Source of the DNA: Cyathus striatus
Lineage: Eukaryota; Basidiomycota; Agaricomycetes; Agaricales; Nidulariaceae
DNA length: 64,000 nucleotides
Assembly: GCA_025738555.1 (NCBI GenBank)
Contig: JAOVFP010000014.1
Coordinates: 434,001-498,000 of the forward strand
Reading direction: 5' to 3'
Below, piece after piece: positions 1 to 12,442 of this stretch. Every line of letters starts with the position of its first letter. Position 1 is the stretch's first letter. Position numbers and translations under genes: made by a program. Below the pieces are notes generated by a model, which worked only from the letters and a program-made list of their open reading frames with translations, searched no databases and had not been told where the DNA came from.

Positions 1-233
1 AGTTATAAGAATATGTTTAAAGAGTCTAGTAGTACATATGGGTGTTGTATATCCTTGTTGATCTCATACTCAAGCTGATCAGGGGTGAGCAAATCTTGAG
101 GTTGGCTAACAAATATGTTAGGAAGTTGTATAAGGGGCATGTAGAAAGAGTATACACACTTGATTGGTTCAGCAGAGACAGCCAGGACAGAGGAGGCAGC
201 GAAGAGAGCAACAATGAGTTTGGAGAAGTTCAT
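1..233 (-). CDS. 5' end of a small secreted protein (runs off the left edge)
   Basis: ATG at 233 (minus strand) opens a classic signal peptide: MNFSK, then a hydrophobic core (LIVALFAASSVLAV) and a likely cleavage near VSA-EP. About 25 codons in, a 54-nt intron (starts GTGTGTATAC, branch CTAAC, ends TTAG) fits basidiomycete consensus and leaves the frame open into an acidic, Asp/Gln/Leu-rich segment (QPQDLLTPDQLEYEINK). The 3' end lies outside the window, so no family can be given. Export to the secretory pathway is the only function the sequence supports. The intron length is a multiple of three, so an unspliced reading is also open; the splice signals favour removal. Confidence 0.5.
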
Positions 234-859
234 GGTGGTACAAGAGAGAAAGATGAGATGAAGAGTTAAGGCCATGGGGCCTATTATAAGTCACACACGC
301 GCATATAGAACTTAATACATAATACAATCATACTACATACAACTTGAACTAAGTAATCTACTCTACAATAACTCACTCGAAGTCATTAGGGACATTCAAA
401 TGCAGATCCATGGCATTCCAGAAATATAAATGACCATGACTTGTTGTTGAGCTATCGGAACATATACGTTTGAATTTGATCATCAAAGTACTCAAATGGG
501 AATTGCACCAGAAATGCCGATAAGGGGAATGCAACTCTAAGATGCGTATAAAACTGACAAAGTTTCTCGGGACGATTGGTTCGAATCGCATCGTGGACAA
601 CACAAGAGATTATGCAAGAAGGCTCCCATTCATGAAGTTAATAAATCAAAGTGACCACCCTGTTTCCGCACGATGAACTTATTTCTTGCTATCTTATTTT
701 TACACCAAACTTTTACCAGAATTTTGCGATGATCTTTGATTTGTATTTGATTCCATTTTGCATGTTAATTCGTGGGTCTGGCAGTGTCACCGTCACTTTA
801 GATTATTCATAATTGTTTCTTGATGAACTGATGAAATTCGGCATTAAGGAAAGGAACGA
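234..859. other. Intergenic, no gene recognised
   Basis: Only a 76-codon open frame (373-603, minus) without recognisable domain is present. I see no RNA gene and no clear repeat. Confidence 0.4.
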
Positions 860-1700
860 AGAGAATTTATTTCCAGCTCGCTAAAACAAGTTATCAAGAT
901 GTGTTATTAAGTTGGGAGCTAGGATATCCATGACGTCCATGGCGGTGGCATCGGAGGAACAGAACGGAATCATTAACTTCTCCAAGTTGTAAAAGGTGGT
1001 ACGAGCTTATCCAGTAGAGGTATCATATCCTAATATCTCGGATTTCACGTAGGGTAAAACTTTTAAGGAAGCGGCCATGTGGCTTGGTAAGTAGCTGTTG
1101 TGACACTGTCATTGTTTCATCGTCAGGGTGGTGACTTCGGAAACTCGCATGGCCTGAAAAAGCCACAGAAGGTATGCGAGCGAAATACTTTGCCAGAACG
1201 ACTGGAATATCATGGATTTCACAGAATTCGAGTCGTTCGAGAGAAAGTAGCAATAAAATGGAAACCAATGCATGTTTCAAATATGTTGTGGACTTCGGCC
1301 GATATTTGAAAACATGCTGAGCATGGTGGGGAACCCAGGGTGATTAAAAATTTCACAAGAACTAGAGCCAATGTACTTGAATTCACGGACGTATATTGAG
1401 AGCTCTGGAGATGAGAAGAACACGTCACGAAGGCGAGTATATTGGTCAAATGTTCTCCTATGGCTATATCCATAGCCCAAAGTGATTGAGTGGAAAAGAC
1501 GGCGGCGCGATGTTTGCGAGATGTCACTATAAACTAGAGTGCATGCTTTAAGAGACCGAAAGTCCTGATGATCAATTTCGTTGACGATGGCTTAACAGTT
1601 CCAGGAGGGATATTAATTCGGGTTGACATACACTCCAGGAAATTAGGAACTGCAACAAATTATGATAGTCTATATGCGATAAAAACATATTTTTCTCACC
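860..1700 (-). pseudogene. Truncated F-box/LRR-like pseudogene, paralog of 53847-55097
   Basis: Minus-strand translation in shifting frames follows the intact F-box gene at 53847-55097. Shared stretches include ALVSI..LPSLE-type leucine repeats, LAK.F.RIPSV and VSQQLLTKPH (1023-1280), and the region just after the F-box (1219-1527). Frame changes, stops and loss of the last third (nothing similar before about 860) show it is dead. Similarity continues upstream of the ATG to about 1945, so promoter and gene were duplicated together. CpG sites are still present, unlike in some other degraded copies in this window, so this copy decayed by ordinary indels. Confidence 0.75.
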
Positions 1701-2294
1701 TTAGATTTTAAGGTTGGACTACTAGCCACAGAAAATTTTTAAATATTTTTGACGGAAGTCTTCTGGGAAATAGGAAGCAGACGATGGGTGGCACACTGAA
1801 GTTTGAACTGCCATCGCTTATATGTATTTTGTGGCACTCTATTAATAGCCTGTAAATAATAGTCGTCGGGGTGTCATGAGTCGAAACTCGAGGGTCACCG
1901 TATACAAGATTATTTTGAGCATGGAATTTGTCTTGACGAAAAACACCCACACATTGCGGTTCAGAAAGCTTTAAAGATAGCATCTAAGTATTCCAAGATA
2001 TATATAAAAGACATCAAAGCAAACGAGTAGGTAGAAGATGGCAATGAAGAAGTCGAGAATATGTATATCAAGACGGAGGTATCAACTTGAACTTGAAGGG
2101 GTGGTGCAATATGAAGTAGGTACGGAGAAGATTTTGACAATTTCCACACCAGAGATACTTTCAACATATCAACAATCCATTTAAAAGTATCAGCAGTAGT
2201 AGTACAACATACACAAAAGTCAAAAATCAAACCAAACAAACGAGCAAAAAAAGCGCACACAGAAACTCAAACATTGCTCAAACACACTTACTTA

Positions 2295-5182
2295 CTAATT
2301 TAGATCACACACATCACCTGAACCAGGCTTCAAAAGAAAAGCATCAACCCACCGCCCCCTCTCACGCGTCCTAACATCTTGACACATCCTCACCAAATCC
2401 CCAATATCCCTCCAAAACTTATTCCCCTCAGGCTGCTCAGCCTTTGTCTCAATACTCTCCACGCGGGGGAAGATCTCATCGATATAGCGCGCTACTGTCA
2501 TCTTCTGCGCCATATCCGCAGAAGGAGACAAGGTCGTTGACGATACAGAGAGCACTTGAAGGGGATGTATATCCCTGATGTTCGTCTCGGTTAAAGAGTC
2601 TTTCAATGTATTCATAGTGGTATCGTCGATGGATATAGGAATCTGGAGCTTCTCCAGAACCGGACAGTTCTTCGCTATCGTTTGTAGGGTATCGAAATCG
2701 ACAGGCGAGCTACACTTTCCCAAAGGAAGACTGAGATTCTTCATCTCCTTAAACGACGGCACCAAAGTATGCAGCATACCCTGCCACTCCATCACAACTT
2801 TCCAATTTTCCACCCGAAGCGACTCTAGATTCTTAAGCAGCTTCAAAGAATCCAGATATCGGCTGGGTAACTCAAACACACGTCCCCCGGCACCCGGAGC
2901 CGTATCCACCAAGTCCAGTGTCAGGACTTTCAAAGCTGGCCAGCGGTTCGGCACAAATTGCAATATATCTTCCATTGTCTCAACCCATGGAAGAACCATA
3001 ATGACTAAAGGAATATTAATACTGTCAGGGGGATAACAACACATGGGTACGCCAGGAGGCAGGACTGGTACGATCGGACTCGGATAGCGAGAGTGCGAAC
3101 GTGAAGGCACTATCTGTACGCACACTGTCGGTGTTGGCTGTCGAATGATGGGAGACCGTGACCGACTCGGAGAGGGAGAGTGCGAACGTCGCCTTGAAGC
3201 ACGCGAAGCTGTACGTCCCCTCCCACTCTCATCTACAGCAGCGCAACCAGAAACGCCAACCCCAGACCAGGGGTATCTCACACGCCTACTCGGTGAACGC
3301 GAGACCCCGTACACACTCCGACTCCTAGAACGCGAGAAAGATCGACCCCGTGGCCGCCCACAACTGCGTGGTGGGATACGCGAGCGAGGCGGGCCGCGTA
3401 CGGCATCGGGGGTCCGTGGTAGACCACGTGGGCTAAGGCGATAAGGAGGCGTCCGTGAACCAAGCAGAGTCACACTCCTACGAGGACTCCGTGAAACACT
3501 ACGGGACGGTCTACGACGTGGGCTGCGAGATATACTTCGAGTAAGACGATGAGGAGGTGTCCGCAAAATACTACTGGGCGGTCTACGACATGAGCCGGGG
3601 GAGAGACTTCGACTACGGCTACGAGAGGTCCGCGAACCAACCGGGGACACACTCCTACGAGGGCTCACGACCATGACGGGCGGTCTACGAGGTGGGCTGC
3701 GAGAGCGCGAGCGGGAACGGGACACACGTGAGCCAAGTGGGGAAGGCGCTCTTCGCGGTGGGTCACGACCATCGCGGGATGGGATTTTAGCGTATACTGC
3801 TGGCAGGGCGCAGGTCCAGGCGGGTGGACTATTGCTGACTCTATCAATCCCAAAATCGACACGTGGAAACCCTACCCCTCGAGTCCCCGCTTCACCACGA
3901 ACACGATCCCTAACCTCCCTCGCAGTCAAATACGCCTTCTCAGCTTGCACATACTCCTCCTCAGCCTTTACACGCGCTTCTTCTTTGATATGCGCCTCCT
4001 CTTTACTTACAGCTTCCTTCTCGTTATGCCCCGCATGCACCACAAGAGTGATTTTGAGCTCCTGGAGCGTATCACATTCGATGGAAGGGATCAAGTCAAG
4101 GAGTAAGCCAGGGGAGGTTGTAATGTGTAACTTTTGAAGGGTCTTGAATCCATTTTTCGTTCTAACCATGAAAGGAGTTGGATAATCATGCGATGTATCC
4201 TTCAACACGAACGTCCGCAGCTCCAAAAGTTTCCCAATACCCTGGAACACCTTAACGTCCCTCACGCGTACAACATTATCCAGCTCCAAATGCTGTAACC
4301 CTTTCAGACCAGTCACAGCACCCAACAAAACCTCACTTGGGATCTTATACCCCCCCTTACCCCTCAACACAAGCTTCGTCAACGCCGGCACGGCACAAGG
4401 CAACATCTCAAGCATCGGAACAAGGACCTCCGTTGCCATCTCACTGCACCCTTGTAACTCGATCTCGCGGAGGGTAGGGACAAGGAATGAAGGGTACGCG
4501 TAGGGCAGTTCCGAGTAGGCCATGTGGGCCCATGCGAATTCGTCGATGGTAAGGCGGTACAGGGAGGGAAGGAGGCGGGAGTTAGGGAGGAGAGGGAGTA
4601 TACGTGTCAATGAGGCTGGTGCGAGGGGTGTAGGTTCTGGATTGTGAATGAAAGATTGCTCGAGCATGCGGAGGCGCCATTGTGGTGAGAATTCTGATAC
4701 TTGAGGGAGGGTCGATGAGATTGGCGCGGGTGGTTCAGAGATAGGACGGGGGCCAGTGAGAGAGAGGACTTTGACGAGTTTGCTGTGTGTGTGGAAAGTG
4801 GTGATGTCTGCGTGTGCAATGGGCCCGCTGAGGACGTGGGCGTTTGAGTGTTGTTTTAGACCTGGGAGAAGTTGGAACAGGGGGAGGAGCGATGTGAGGG
4901 TGTGCCATTCCATTGGATCAGGGCTTGGGTTCGTAGGATTCTGTACGATGTTTCTCTGTTCATCCTTCCAACCAGTCGAATGAATGTACAACGTACCTCA
5001 ACAACCTCATCCACAGAACCGTCCAATCCATCAAAGCCGCACTGCGACTCACTCTCCTCAGTGAGGGCGTCGTATGAGAAACTGTCCGAGCCAGACTCGG
5101 AGAAGGAGCTGTTAGTGCCAAAGGTAGAGATGTCGCTGTTATCCTTGTTCATGAGATTCGATGTTGAAGTGGGGGATTGCAT
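2295..5182 (-). CDS. RS-LRR protein: leucine-rich repeat-like protein with an internal Arg/Ser domain
   Basis: Two exons: 4997-5182 (62 codons from ATG at 5182) and 2295-4940, separated by a 56-nt intron (GTACGT...ACAG); product 943 aa. Residues 1-62 are Ser/Asp/Glu-rich. Residues 75-365 are irregular leucine-rich repeats of the fungal F-box/LRR type, including WHTLTSLLPLFQLLPG and the family motif LSGPI. Residues about 367-412 form a strongly charged helix, probably coiled coil (EEARVKAEEEYVQAEKAY). Residues about 450-690 are an Arg/Ser/Pro domain with many SRSRS and SPRR units. Residues about 713-943 resume the leucine-rich repeats. No canonical F-box is seen. RS domains in other proteins bind partners in nuclear RNA-processing bodies; a nuclear location is inference. 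The intact frame and CpG content suggest a live gene. The closest paralog is at 36900-39628. Confidence 0.8.
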
Positions 5183-5222
5183 TGGAGAGTAAGAAAGATA
5201 GAAGCTGTTGAGCTGTTCATGG

Positions 5223-5230
5223 TATATATA
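5223..5230 (-). promoter_or_regulatory. TATA box of the RS-LRR gene
   Basis: TATATATA on the minus strand about 40 nt before the ATG at 5182. The surrounding bases (TATATATACCATGAACAGCT) recur before the paralog at 36900, where the TATA box lies at 36825-36832. Conservation between the two promoters supports a core promoter. Confidence 0.55.
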
Positions 5231-5249
5231 GCCCGGCCTGATATAAGCT

Positions 5250-5830
5250 TAGGTTGTGATAGACGCCAGCTGCGGTTGAATTTGGACAAGTCACGATTGC
5301 AAGTTGGAACGATGATAAGCCTAAGTTAACAGTCTTGCAAAAAGTTTACATGATTGCTTAGCAATACATCGTCATAATTGGTTCGAACAGCGTCTTCAGC
5401 ATTAGCTCAACTACCGTTCGAGCCTCTAGGGCAACACTCCCTCGCATGAGAAACTAACGAATGTAAATATGCACTACATGAATAAGTAACTTGGTCGATG
5501 AATCGATGAAGCTTGAAGAGAAAAACAAGGCTTCACATTTCCATGTAGTATGATTCAAATTGGCAAGTTTGTCTCCAACTCAGCCAAGATAACCTTTTCA
5601 ACTTCACCATATCAGTTTATGATAAAGGATCTACTTATAACTTGATATAGATACATCAGTTGTCCGGGGGGACCATACTACATCTGCCATCAATTTTAAA
5701 AATTATCTATCAGCTTGAATTTTGCTTTCAGTTACAGAATGATATGCCGGGTCTGTATTGGGTCAGTAGCAACTTTACCAATTGTTAATATATCAATAAT
5801 AGGTTTTTCACAAGCGACATTCAAATATGG
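5250..5830 (-). repeat. Dispersed promoter-linked repeat, copy A
   Basis: On the minus strand this segment matches 36270-36840 almost end to end. Landmarks in order are a GATATTGAC-like start, GATAGATAATTTTTAAA, ATAAACTGATATGGTGA, GAGACAAACTTGCCA, CGAGGGAGTGTTGCCCTAGA, and a GTTCGAACC block. It forms the upstream region of the RS-LRR gene. Other copies exist without the gene (6130-6560, 21240-21600 with 29872-30140), so it is a repeat in its own right. Confidence 0.7.
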
Positions 5831-6129
5831 CTTTCCTTTTCGAAGAATGAATTCAAGCAGAAACGCAACGCCGTCACATTGTCGGAGAGAAGAAGAAAAT
5901 ATTTATCAAATAGCTTTTACAGAGAAAGCCGCAATAATTGAACCACGTTATAATATCACTTAAAATCTCTTTATTATTGTATTTGAAAGTCGTACTTATC
6001 GATATACATATCGCATATCATATGTTCCGGTAGGCCATTCAGTTGTATGAAAAATGAAAAGATAAATATATGTATGAATAGGCTAGTCGACAGTGGGGAA
6101 GAGGAAATTTTAATTTTAAAAATTTGTCA

Positions 6130-6560
6130 ACAGTTCAATGTTGAGGGAGTTACAAGGTTGAAATGGGCAAGTTTGTCTCCAACTCAGCCAGGCGACCATT
6201 TCAGCCTGACTATATCGGTTTATAATAGCGTTGCAGTGCAACTTAAACTTGAATACGGTTGTAATTTCAAAAGTGACGAGAACTGGACGAACATTGGTGC
6301 ATATGTATATAAGTTACAGTTACTAGATTGCAAGTTGGAGCGATGCTACCCCAAAACAAATATGTTGTCTTGCAAAAAAAGTACTCTATATGCGATTTTG
6401 TACATAATCGGGAGTGACCGCTCGGGATCGAACGAAGTCTTCAGCTTGATCTCAGCTGCTGTTCGAGCTTCTACGACAACACTCCCTCGCATGAGAAAGC
6501 GACAAAGATAATTATGTATGAATAATTTAGTCGAAGGAAGAGGAAAAATAAACATCACCC
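6130..6560 (-). repeat. Dispersed promoter-linked repeat, copy B (rearranged)
   Basis: The minus strand carries the same landmarks as copy A (GAGACAAACTTGCCC, GCGAGGGAGTGTTGT, TTCGTTCGATCCC, TTTGCAAGACAACA), partly in different spacing. It abuts the FunK1 remnant at 6563, which it may have interrupted. No coding capacity is apparent. Confidence 0.6.
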
Positions 6561-6562
6561 CA

Positions 6563-8380
6563 CTACATAACGGCCTGAGATGATACTCGACCCATAAACA
6601 ACAACGCAACGACATGTGACAGAAACATACACTTAAAACACTGAACCCACGCGCCTAAAACCATGGCTTCAGTCGTAATTTCATCCAGAGGTTGTAGCCG
6701 ACGGAATAAAAACAACCGCAACGTGCGAGGACTAGAACTGTATCGAGCCGGAGCGACATCAAGTTTTCCGGTAATACGACTGGTTTCAGAGTAAGGTATA
6801 TCGATCGAACCAATGAGTTTTGGAAGATGCTTAACCATATTTCTGTTTGACTGATTCGAGACGTTGACTGCATGTTCGATGATTATCGATTCGCTGTGAA
6901 GGGTTGCATCCAGCCAGCAGGCTTTGATGACTAAATTTGTCCCTCTAAAGATATTGAGGAATTGTGCGACTTCGAGATGCTTTGTGCACTTATGATACGT
7001 GTAGCGCGGTCTTTCAAAACTAGATGATCTAGAGGCAGACGACAAGACGAAGGGTTTGTAATGCGGACCCACACATCGCTGCCAAAGTTTACATCAATCG
7101 AAACCTCTGAAGGACCCAGTTGAATGAATATGGAAGGTAGCGCAAGAGACGGTTCAATGCCCTAATTTGCCAATGTGAAACGCTGAAATGCAACCAATAA
7201 TGCGAGAAAGTAATGCATGTCTTTAACGAAATTAAGTGCTGAGGTTTGAATTGCATTTTGGCGGTCGTGCCACCATATCTAGACGAGGTCATCTAAGTAT
7301 TGCAGGATGAGAGAATATAATTTCTATATGATTGGAACTTACCTGCAATGAAAAGGTTGATAGAGTGCAATGTATAAATGCCACGACAAAGCATTTCACA
7401 GCCGTGTGAGTTAACTGCTCACTAGCAGACATCCCCCTTTACAACGAAACATCAGGAAGTGCATAATACTCCTTCATGGCCTTTGCATTTTCCAGATCGT
7501 AGTACGTACGGAAAAGTAGGACCACCAAAATTTTTCTCCGAATCAGCCATAATGTTGATTTCCCAAGTAGACAAAACGTCAGTCCAGTCGAGTGTAATTT
7601 CGAGTTCTTTTTTGGTATGGTTTTTCGAGTGTTTAAGTTTGGCTTCGTATAGTTTGGCATCGAGGAGTCGATGGGTGAATAATGTCATGCTTGGTGAGCA
7701 TGACATCCTGCCGCGTACATAGGTGTGTGTGTGAGGAAGTTGGGGTTGTTCACGTGTAGAACTAGATCGGAGTATCGGAGAGCCCTCTGAGCGTAGCAAA
7801 CTTTTCTTCGTGTAACGCTGAAAAGGCTTCGTTTATGCACTCCTTGAAATCGTTGTATCCTTCGGTTTCATACTGTTTCTTTCTGCAACTGCCCAAGGTC
7901 AGCTGTATGTTCCTAAGGGCGTACTATGAAAATCACTTACTATTGCTTAAGATAGTTCCGTGCTTCGTTGAATTTGGGGCTGTTGTATAAATCCATGGTA
8001 ATTTCGAGGACGTCGTCGTGTATGATTTCTGGATTTGGGGCTGTATTGATAGTACAGGTGATGAGCATGGACTTCAGAAAGTTTTTGAAGAGTACTTTGG
8101 TCCGTCAACCACGGTGTTCACTGGTGCCGTTTCTTACGATCGTTGCCATTTTACCCACACTGATGAAGTAACATTAGTGTCTTGTACAATAAAACAGAGT
8201 GATGGGCACATACAGAGCTTAGATAGTTGATGTATTGAGTGGCAACTTAAGGGGGTTGAAATGTGAACGGTGGGAGAAAAGGAATGGGAGACAACGCGAT
8301 GCTTTGTGGATTTCACCATACTTATACTAATACCATATTCTGAGCGTCCATATCTAGACAATGACCTCTATGTCTGAACC
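6563..8380 (-). pseudogene. FunK1-type protein kinase-like gene, decayed
   Basis: Read on the minus strand, scattered frames give pieces that resemble fungal FunK1 kinases as I know them. An N-terminal part has LYNSPKFNEARNYLKQY (about 7930-8000) and FSALHEEKFATLRGLSDTPI (about 7790-7860), then DWTDVLSTWEI (about 7560-7600). A kinase-core part has VIKACWLDATL, SNRNMVKHLPKLIGSIDIPY and AWVQCFKC (6563-7072), resembling the FunK1 'VIKDSW...' and 'AW..C..CH' regions. Stops and frame changes separate the pieces and the catalytic HRD/DFG part is missing at the repeat boundary near 6560. The N-terminal part has a second copy at 18180-18860. The family call rests on remembered motifs. Confidence 0.5.
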
Positions 8381-8911
8381 TAATAGCTCAAATTTAAACG
8401 ACCATGCTTACTGAAAATGTGCATTCGCTCCATTGTCTGCGAAAGCAATGGAATCATTGCACAAACAAGATCTTTAATTTGGGGTAATCAGTGTGCGCGT
8501 TGTTGCCATTGTATTGGATGTGCTGTGTATTATGGATCGAATGGGGCCTCTTTGTTTTATGAATAATAGGATGACAGCACTCTCGAGGGATTCGTGGTAG
8601 ATGCAACTGTGGAGCATCGCGATCAATGTTAGATCAAAATGTCAAGCAAGTTGAGTTGAACGTTTGTTGAACGTTGCAACCATGCATGCATTGCATGTAT
8701 TTGTCTGTATTACATTATACATGCACCATTCGGCCTATCGCAGCAACTACATCAACTACCAACTTGAAACTACGATTCAAAAACTCAACAAAAAGCACTT
8801 GGGCCACGCAACAAAACTTCCAAGAAAACAAATTCCATAAACTAAAAGTACATCATTTCAAATCCCGTTTTGCAGCACCATCCCAAGTCCGATCCAGCCC
8901 ATTCCTAAAAC

Positions 8912-10921
8912 TCATTCTGCTTCAAATTCATCATCCATATTCACATCCTCCCGCTCATCCCTCCTAACCCGCTGACAAAGCTCAACAATGTCCCAGATAT
9001 TGTCCCAAAACCGGCTATCGAACCCACACATCCACCTCTCAGATACATTGGGAAAGAGATAATCCAGATGTCTTGCAAGGCGCAGCTTTTCCATTAAGCC
9101 CATCGCACTCGCACTCCTGCTACCAACTGTAATCTTCTTGAGGATGCGATTGCGCTTCAGCGCGCTCAAGTCAGGGTATGCATCTGTGGGAGGGACAGTA
9201 GTGTCGAGCGTAAGTTCCAAAGTCTCCAACAGAGGACAAGAAGCGACGATAGCATTGAGGTTCGCAAGCGGAATGGGACAGCTGTCCGGTCCCGGTGGTA
9301 TCTTCAGGGCCTTAAGCCTATCGAGCCGGGATAGCAACAGCTCCAGATCCTCCGCGGAAGCAAAATCCCAGTGTACAATTTCCAAGTACTCAAGAGAGCG
9401 TAACTGGGAAAGAAAGGCCCGTATCTCAGAAGAGAGGGCAGGAAGCTTCACTGGGGTTGTTATTGATAATGTGAGAGATCGTAATTTAGGCCAACGTTGT
9501 ACGACGAGCTCTGCGATTTCCTTCAGGTAGTCCGATTCGAAGGTTACACTCTCTGGACTGAGAGACGAGTGTGGCCGCTCGAGCTTTTGTTTCATCTCTT
9601 CTACACAGTTCAAGTCATCACCCTCATCTTTGATTCCGCATTGCGAAGTTGCAAGGGAAACCTTCCCCCTGTTATTGTCCTTCACCGCTTTAGCGTCTCC
9701 GAATAACCGTGCCGATACCTTCTTCAGCCTTTTCACCGCTTCGTCGTACTCGCGCTGTTCAGCATCTTGTAGCCTCTTCAGATGTTCCCTATCCAGGTAT
9801 TGACTCTGATAGAATATCGGGGCGATATCAAGGGTTTTCAATGAAGTAGAGGCAACATTCCGCAACAGGTCCGTTATAAGCCTAAACGGTGCACTAATCC
9901 GCAAAAGCTGCAGCGCCGCAAAGCCAGGACTCGCTTTCTCCAATGGGACATACTGTGACTTTGCCGGGAGACCACCTCCTTGAACGTCCGAATCCAAGCG
10001 AACGACGAGCTCAGTGAGATACTGCAGCTGACTGATCCCCTGAAGAACAGTGTAATCCTCAATATCGACCACCCGATCCAGGACGAGCTTATGCAGAATC
10101 TTCAGCTCCCTAATCTTTGATAGACTAGAAACGGGGATACGCTGTGGACCGCGGAGCGTGAGGCTTTCTAGGCCGGGGGATTCGGAGTACAGAGAGGTGA
10201 GGAAGGAGTGTAGATGTGGGCTGTCTGGCAGATTCACGAGCTCCACGGAGGTGAGTGAGGGTGTGTGGAAAAGCGTGAGGATGGTTTGAAGATCTGGTGT
10301 TGTGTGGGTTACGTCTAGACGTTCGAGGGAGGGGAGAAGAGAGGTGCGTTGGTGCGTTAAAAGGCGGAGGAAGACTGATGAGGAGATGAAGGGGGGCTGG
10401 GGTTGGGCTGTGGATTGAGCAGCATTACAGGGGTCAAGCGGTGTGTTACTGCATGAAATGACGTGGTATGCCAGAGGAGGATGATCTACAAATTCTTTTA
10501 CATGTTTGGCATGTTCTTGAAAAGAATGAATATCGTCGTCTGTAATTGGGCCACTTAGGATCTAAGAGATACTTCAGCGCAAGTTCTGAAATACCAGGAA
10601 AAGAAGCGTACATAGTGTCCATTCACTTCAGTGAAAGCAGATAAAAGCTGGAGAAGGGGCAAGAATGACGAGAGCGTACGCCATTTTGCTTCGTCGACCA
10701 CTATTGCTGGTTGAGATACGCGGGGAGTGGGTACAAGGTCCTAGAGAAGGAGTCATGTAAATGCATAGCAGAAAACGAGTGCGACGAACCTGAGACTTGC
10801 TATCTGGCTCGCCATCACCCTCGCGGTGACTGATATAAACGCTATCCCCGAACATACTTTCCAGGCTGGAGAAGGATACACTGCGTGGTCGAACTGGAGG
10901 GACGTTACCGGTCCAATCCAT
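8912..10921 (-). CDS. LRR-like protein without RS domain
   Basis: Three exons: 10790-10921 (44 codons, ATG at 10921), 10612-10740 and 8912-10561, with introns of 49 and 50 nt; product 636 aa. A Ser-rich N-terminus is followed by WRTLSSFLPLLQLLSAF, then ILSGPITDDDI at the start of exon 3, the same signature as in the RS-LRR proteins. Irregular leucine-rich repeats follow. A charged hinge (REHLKRLQDAEQREYDEAVK) sits where the RS-LRR proteins carry coiled coil plus RS domain, and a second leucine-rich half ends in a WDIVELCQRVRRDER tail. Splice phases are all consistent, so the gene looks intact. The degraded CpG-poor copy at 19345-21046 shares the exon layout. Its function is unknown; protein binding through the LRR surface is the family expectation. 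Confidence 0.8.
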
Positions 10922-12442
10922 GGTGGTCAGAGACAGAAGGGGACGATGGTGTTATATAGCCGTCTTGTATAATCTTAAAGTTAAAGTGACAGAGTTTGAA
11001 CGAGAACATTTCGAGGACAATGGCGAGCTTGCTTCAGGCTTCAGCGCGTGCCATGGTAACCTTTAGGCTTTGTGTAGAATACAATAGCAAATTCCTATTG
11101 CATTAAGCCCGCAATTTAAACAGAAATATAGATCCCATTTCCGAGTAGTTGTAGGGAGGTAAGCAGGAAAAGAGATGGTCGAAAGAAAGTGTGCAAGACT
11201 GCTTAAGCTTAAGATAGGTTCAAGAGCCGAGGAAGTTCATTCAACTTGCAATAGGCCGACGTCGACGCCCGTGTTTCAGTTTTATTTGTTAGTGTTATTT
11301 TTAAAAGCTTTTTAGGTCATGTGATGAATTGTAGTCTTCAAAATTGAGACTCAGATGTTCAGTTGTCCGATAGTAACTCAAACGTGCGTCTTCCTCTCTC
11401 CGGGTTTCAAAATAATACGACCGAGGCGTTTATTCTATATTCTAATTCTAAATCACCTAAAGGTTACTTGCGTTCCGGCTCTGCTGACAAATCGAAGGCC
11501 CCAGGAGTCAGGAGTGCAGAGAAGCTCAAACTTTGTTTCAGCGAGTTCTTCAACTTCTGAAACCTTCCGGGCTTCTACTACATTACTTATCAGTTCTTCA
11601 GCCTAGTGAACTGGGTAATTTTACAATTCGTTCTTGGGGGTTTTAAATAAATCTTCTATTTAGACATTCTTTTCAGCTTTCCCTCCCACCCTGGCAAGTT
11701 TGGCCCACGCGCTTTCTATTCAAGTTACAATTGTCATTGCGCGCAACTTAATGCCTGGCATACGAGAAGCATCGATGAAACGACTTGGAAACAAGATTGA
11801 ACAAGATCCCCTTCAAAAAGGTTGATACAGGACCTACCATTCACGCCAATTTTGAATGTCAACAGGGTCGAGTAATTCAATTATCATCCAGCGCTTATAC
11901 GAAGTACGTTATTAGACATTATCTCCTTATATATCCTTGTCTTACGGCTTTTCACATCGCCCGTTGTGCAGCGCGTAGGAAGTGTGTCCCTAGAGGTCCC
12001 TAGCTGTCCTCCAGTCATGTCACCAGTTCACCGGCAAATAAGTACAGCTAGCTACGGCATGTAAAGGCATGTACTACGCAAGGACTGCGTTCTTCCGAGA
12101 CCCAACAGTACGTATCAATACCCATCTTTCCTATTGGAAGTAAAATTATGTCGTGAGAGCAAACTTGAACACCTCCATCAGCACTCGAGGAATCGAATTG
12201 AATATCAAGTATAACTTTATCTTTCCCTCTCTAACCCTGCTTCATCCCCAACATACGACGTGCCTTACAAACCGGGCCTGACGACCTGTCGCCGTAAACT
12301 CTGCCTTACTTATATATAACTGGAAGTACAGCGGTGACGTTCCATTCAGCCATCCACCCATTGGGGCTCCCCCCTGTCATATCCGACCTGGGCACGGTTT
12401 CTGGGAACACCTGCAGTCCAATTTTATCGACAGAAAGTTCGA
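10922..12442. other. Intergenic, no gene recognised
   Basis: About 1.5 kb with only short open frames (for example 11355-11606) lacking recognisable motifs. No repeat shared with the rest of the window was noticed. Confidence 0.4.

Noticed and set aside
3145..3444. Plus-strand frames rich in Arg/Pro opposite the RS domain (also at 3673-4137).
   Set aside because: They mirror the low-complexity RS coding sequence of the minus-strand gene.
5190..5230. Upstream ATG (ACCATGAACAGC) as the start of the RS-LRR gene or a uORF.
   Set aside because: It directly abuts the TATA box, so it should lie before the transcript start.
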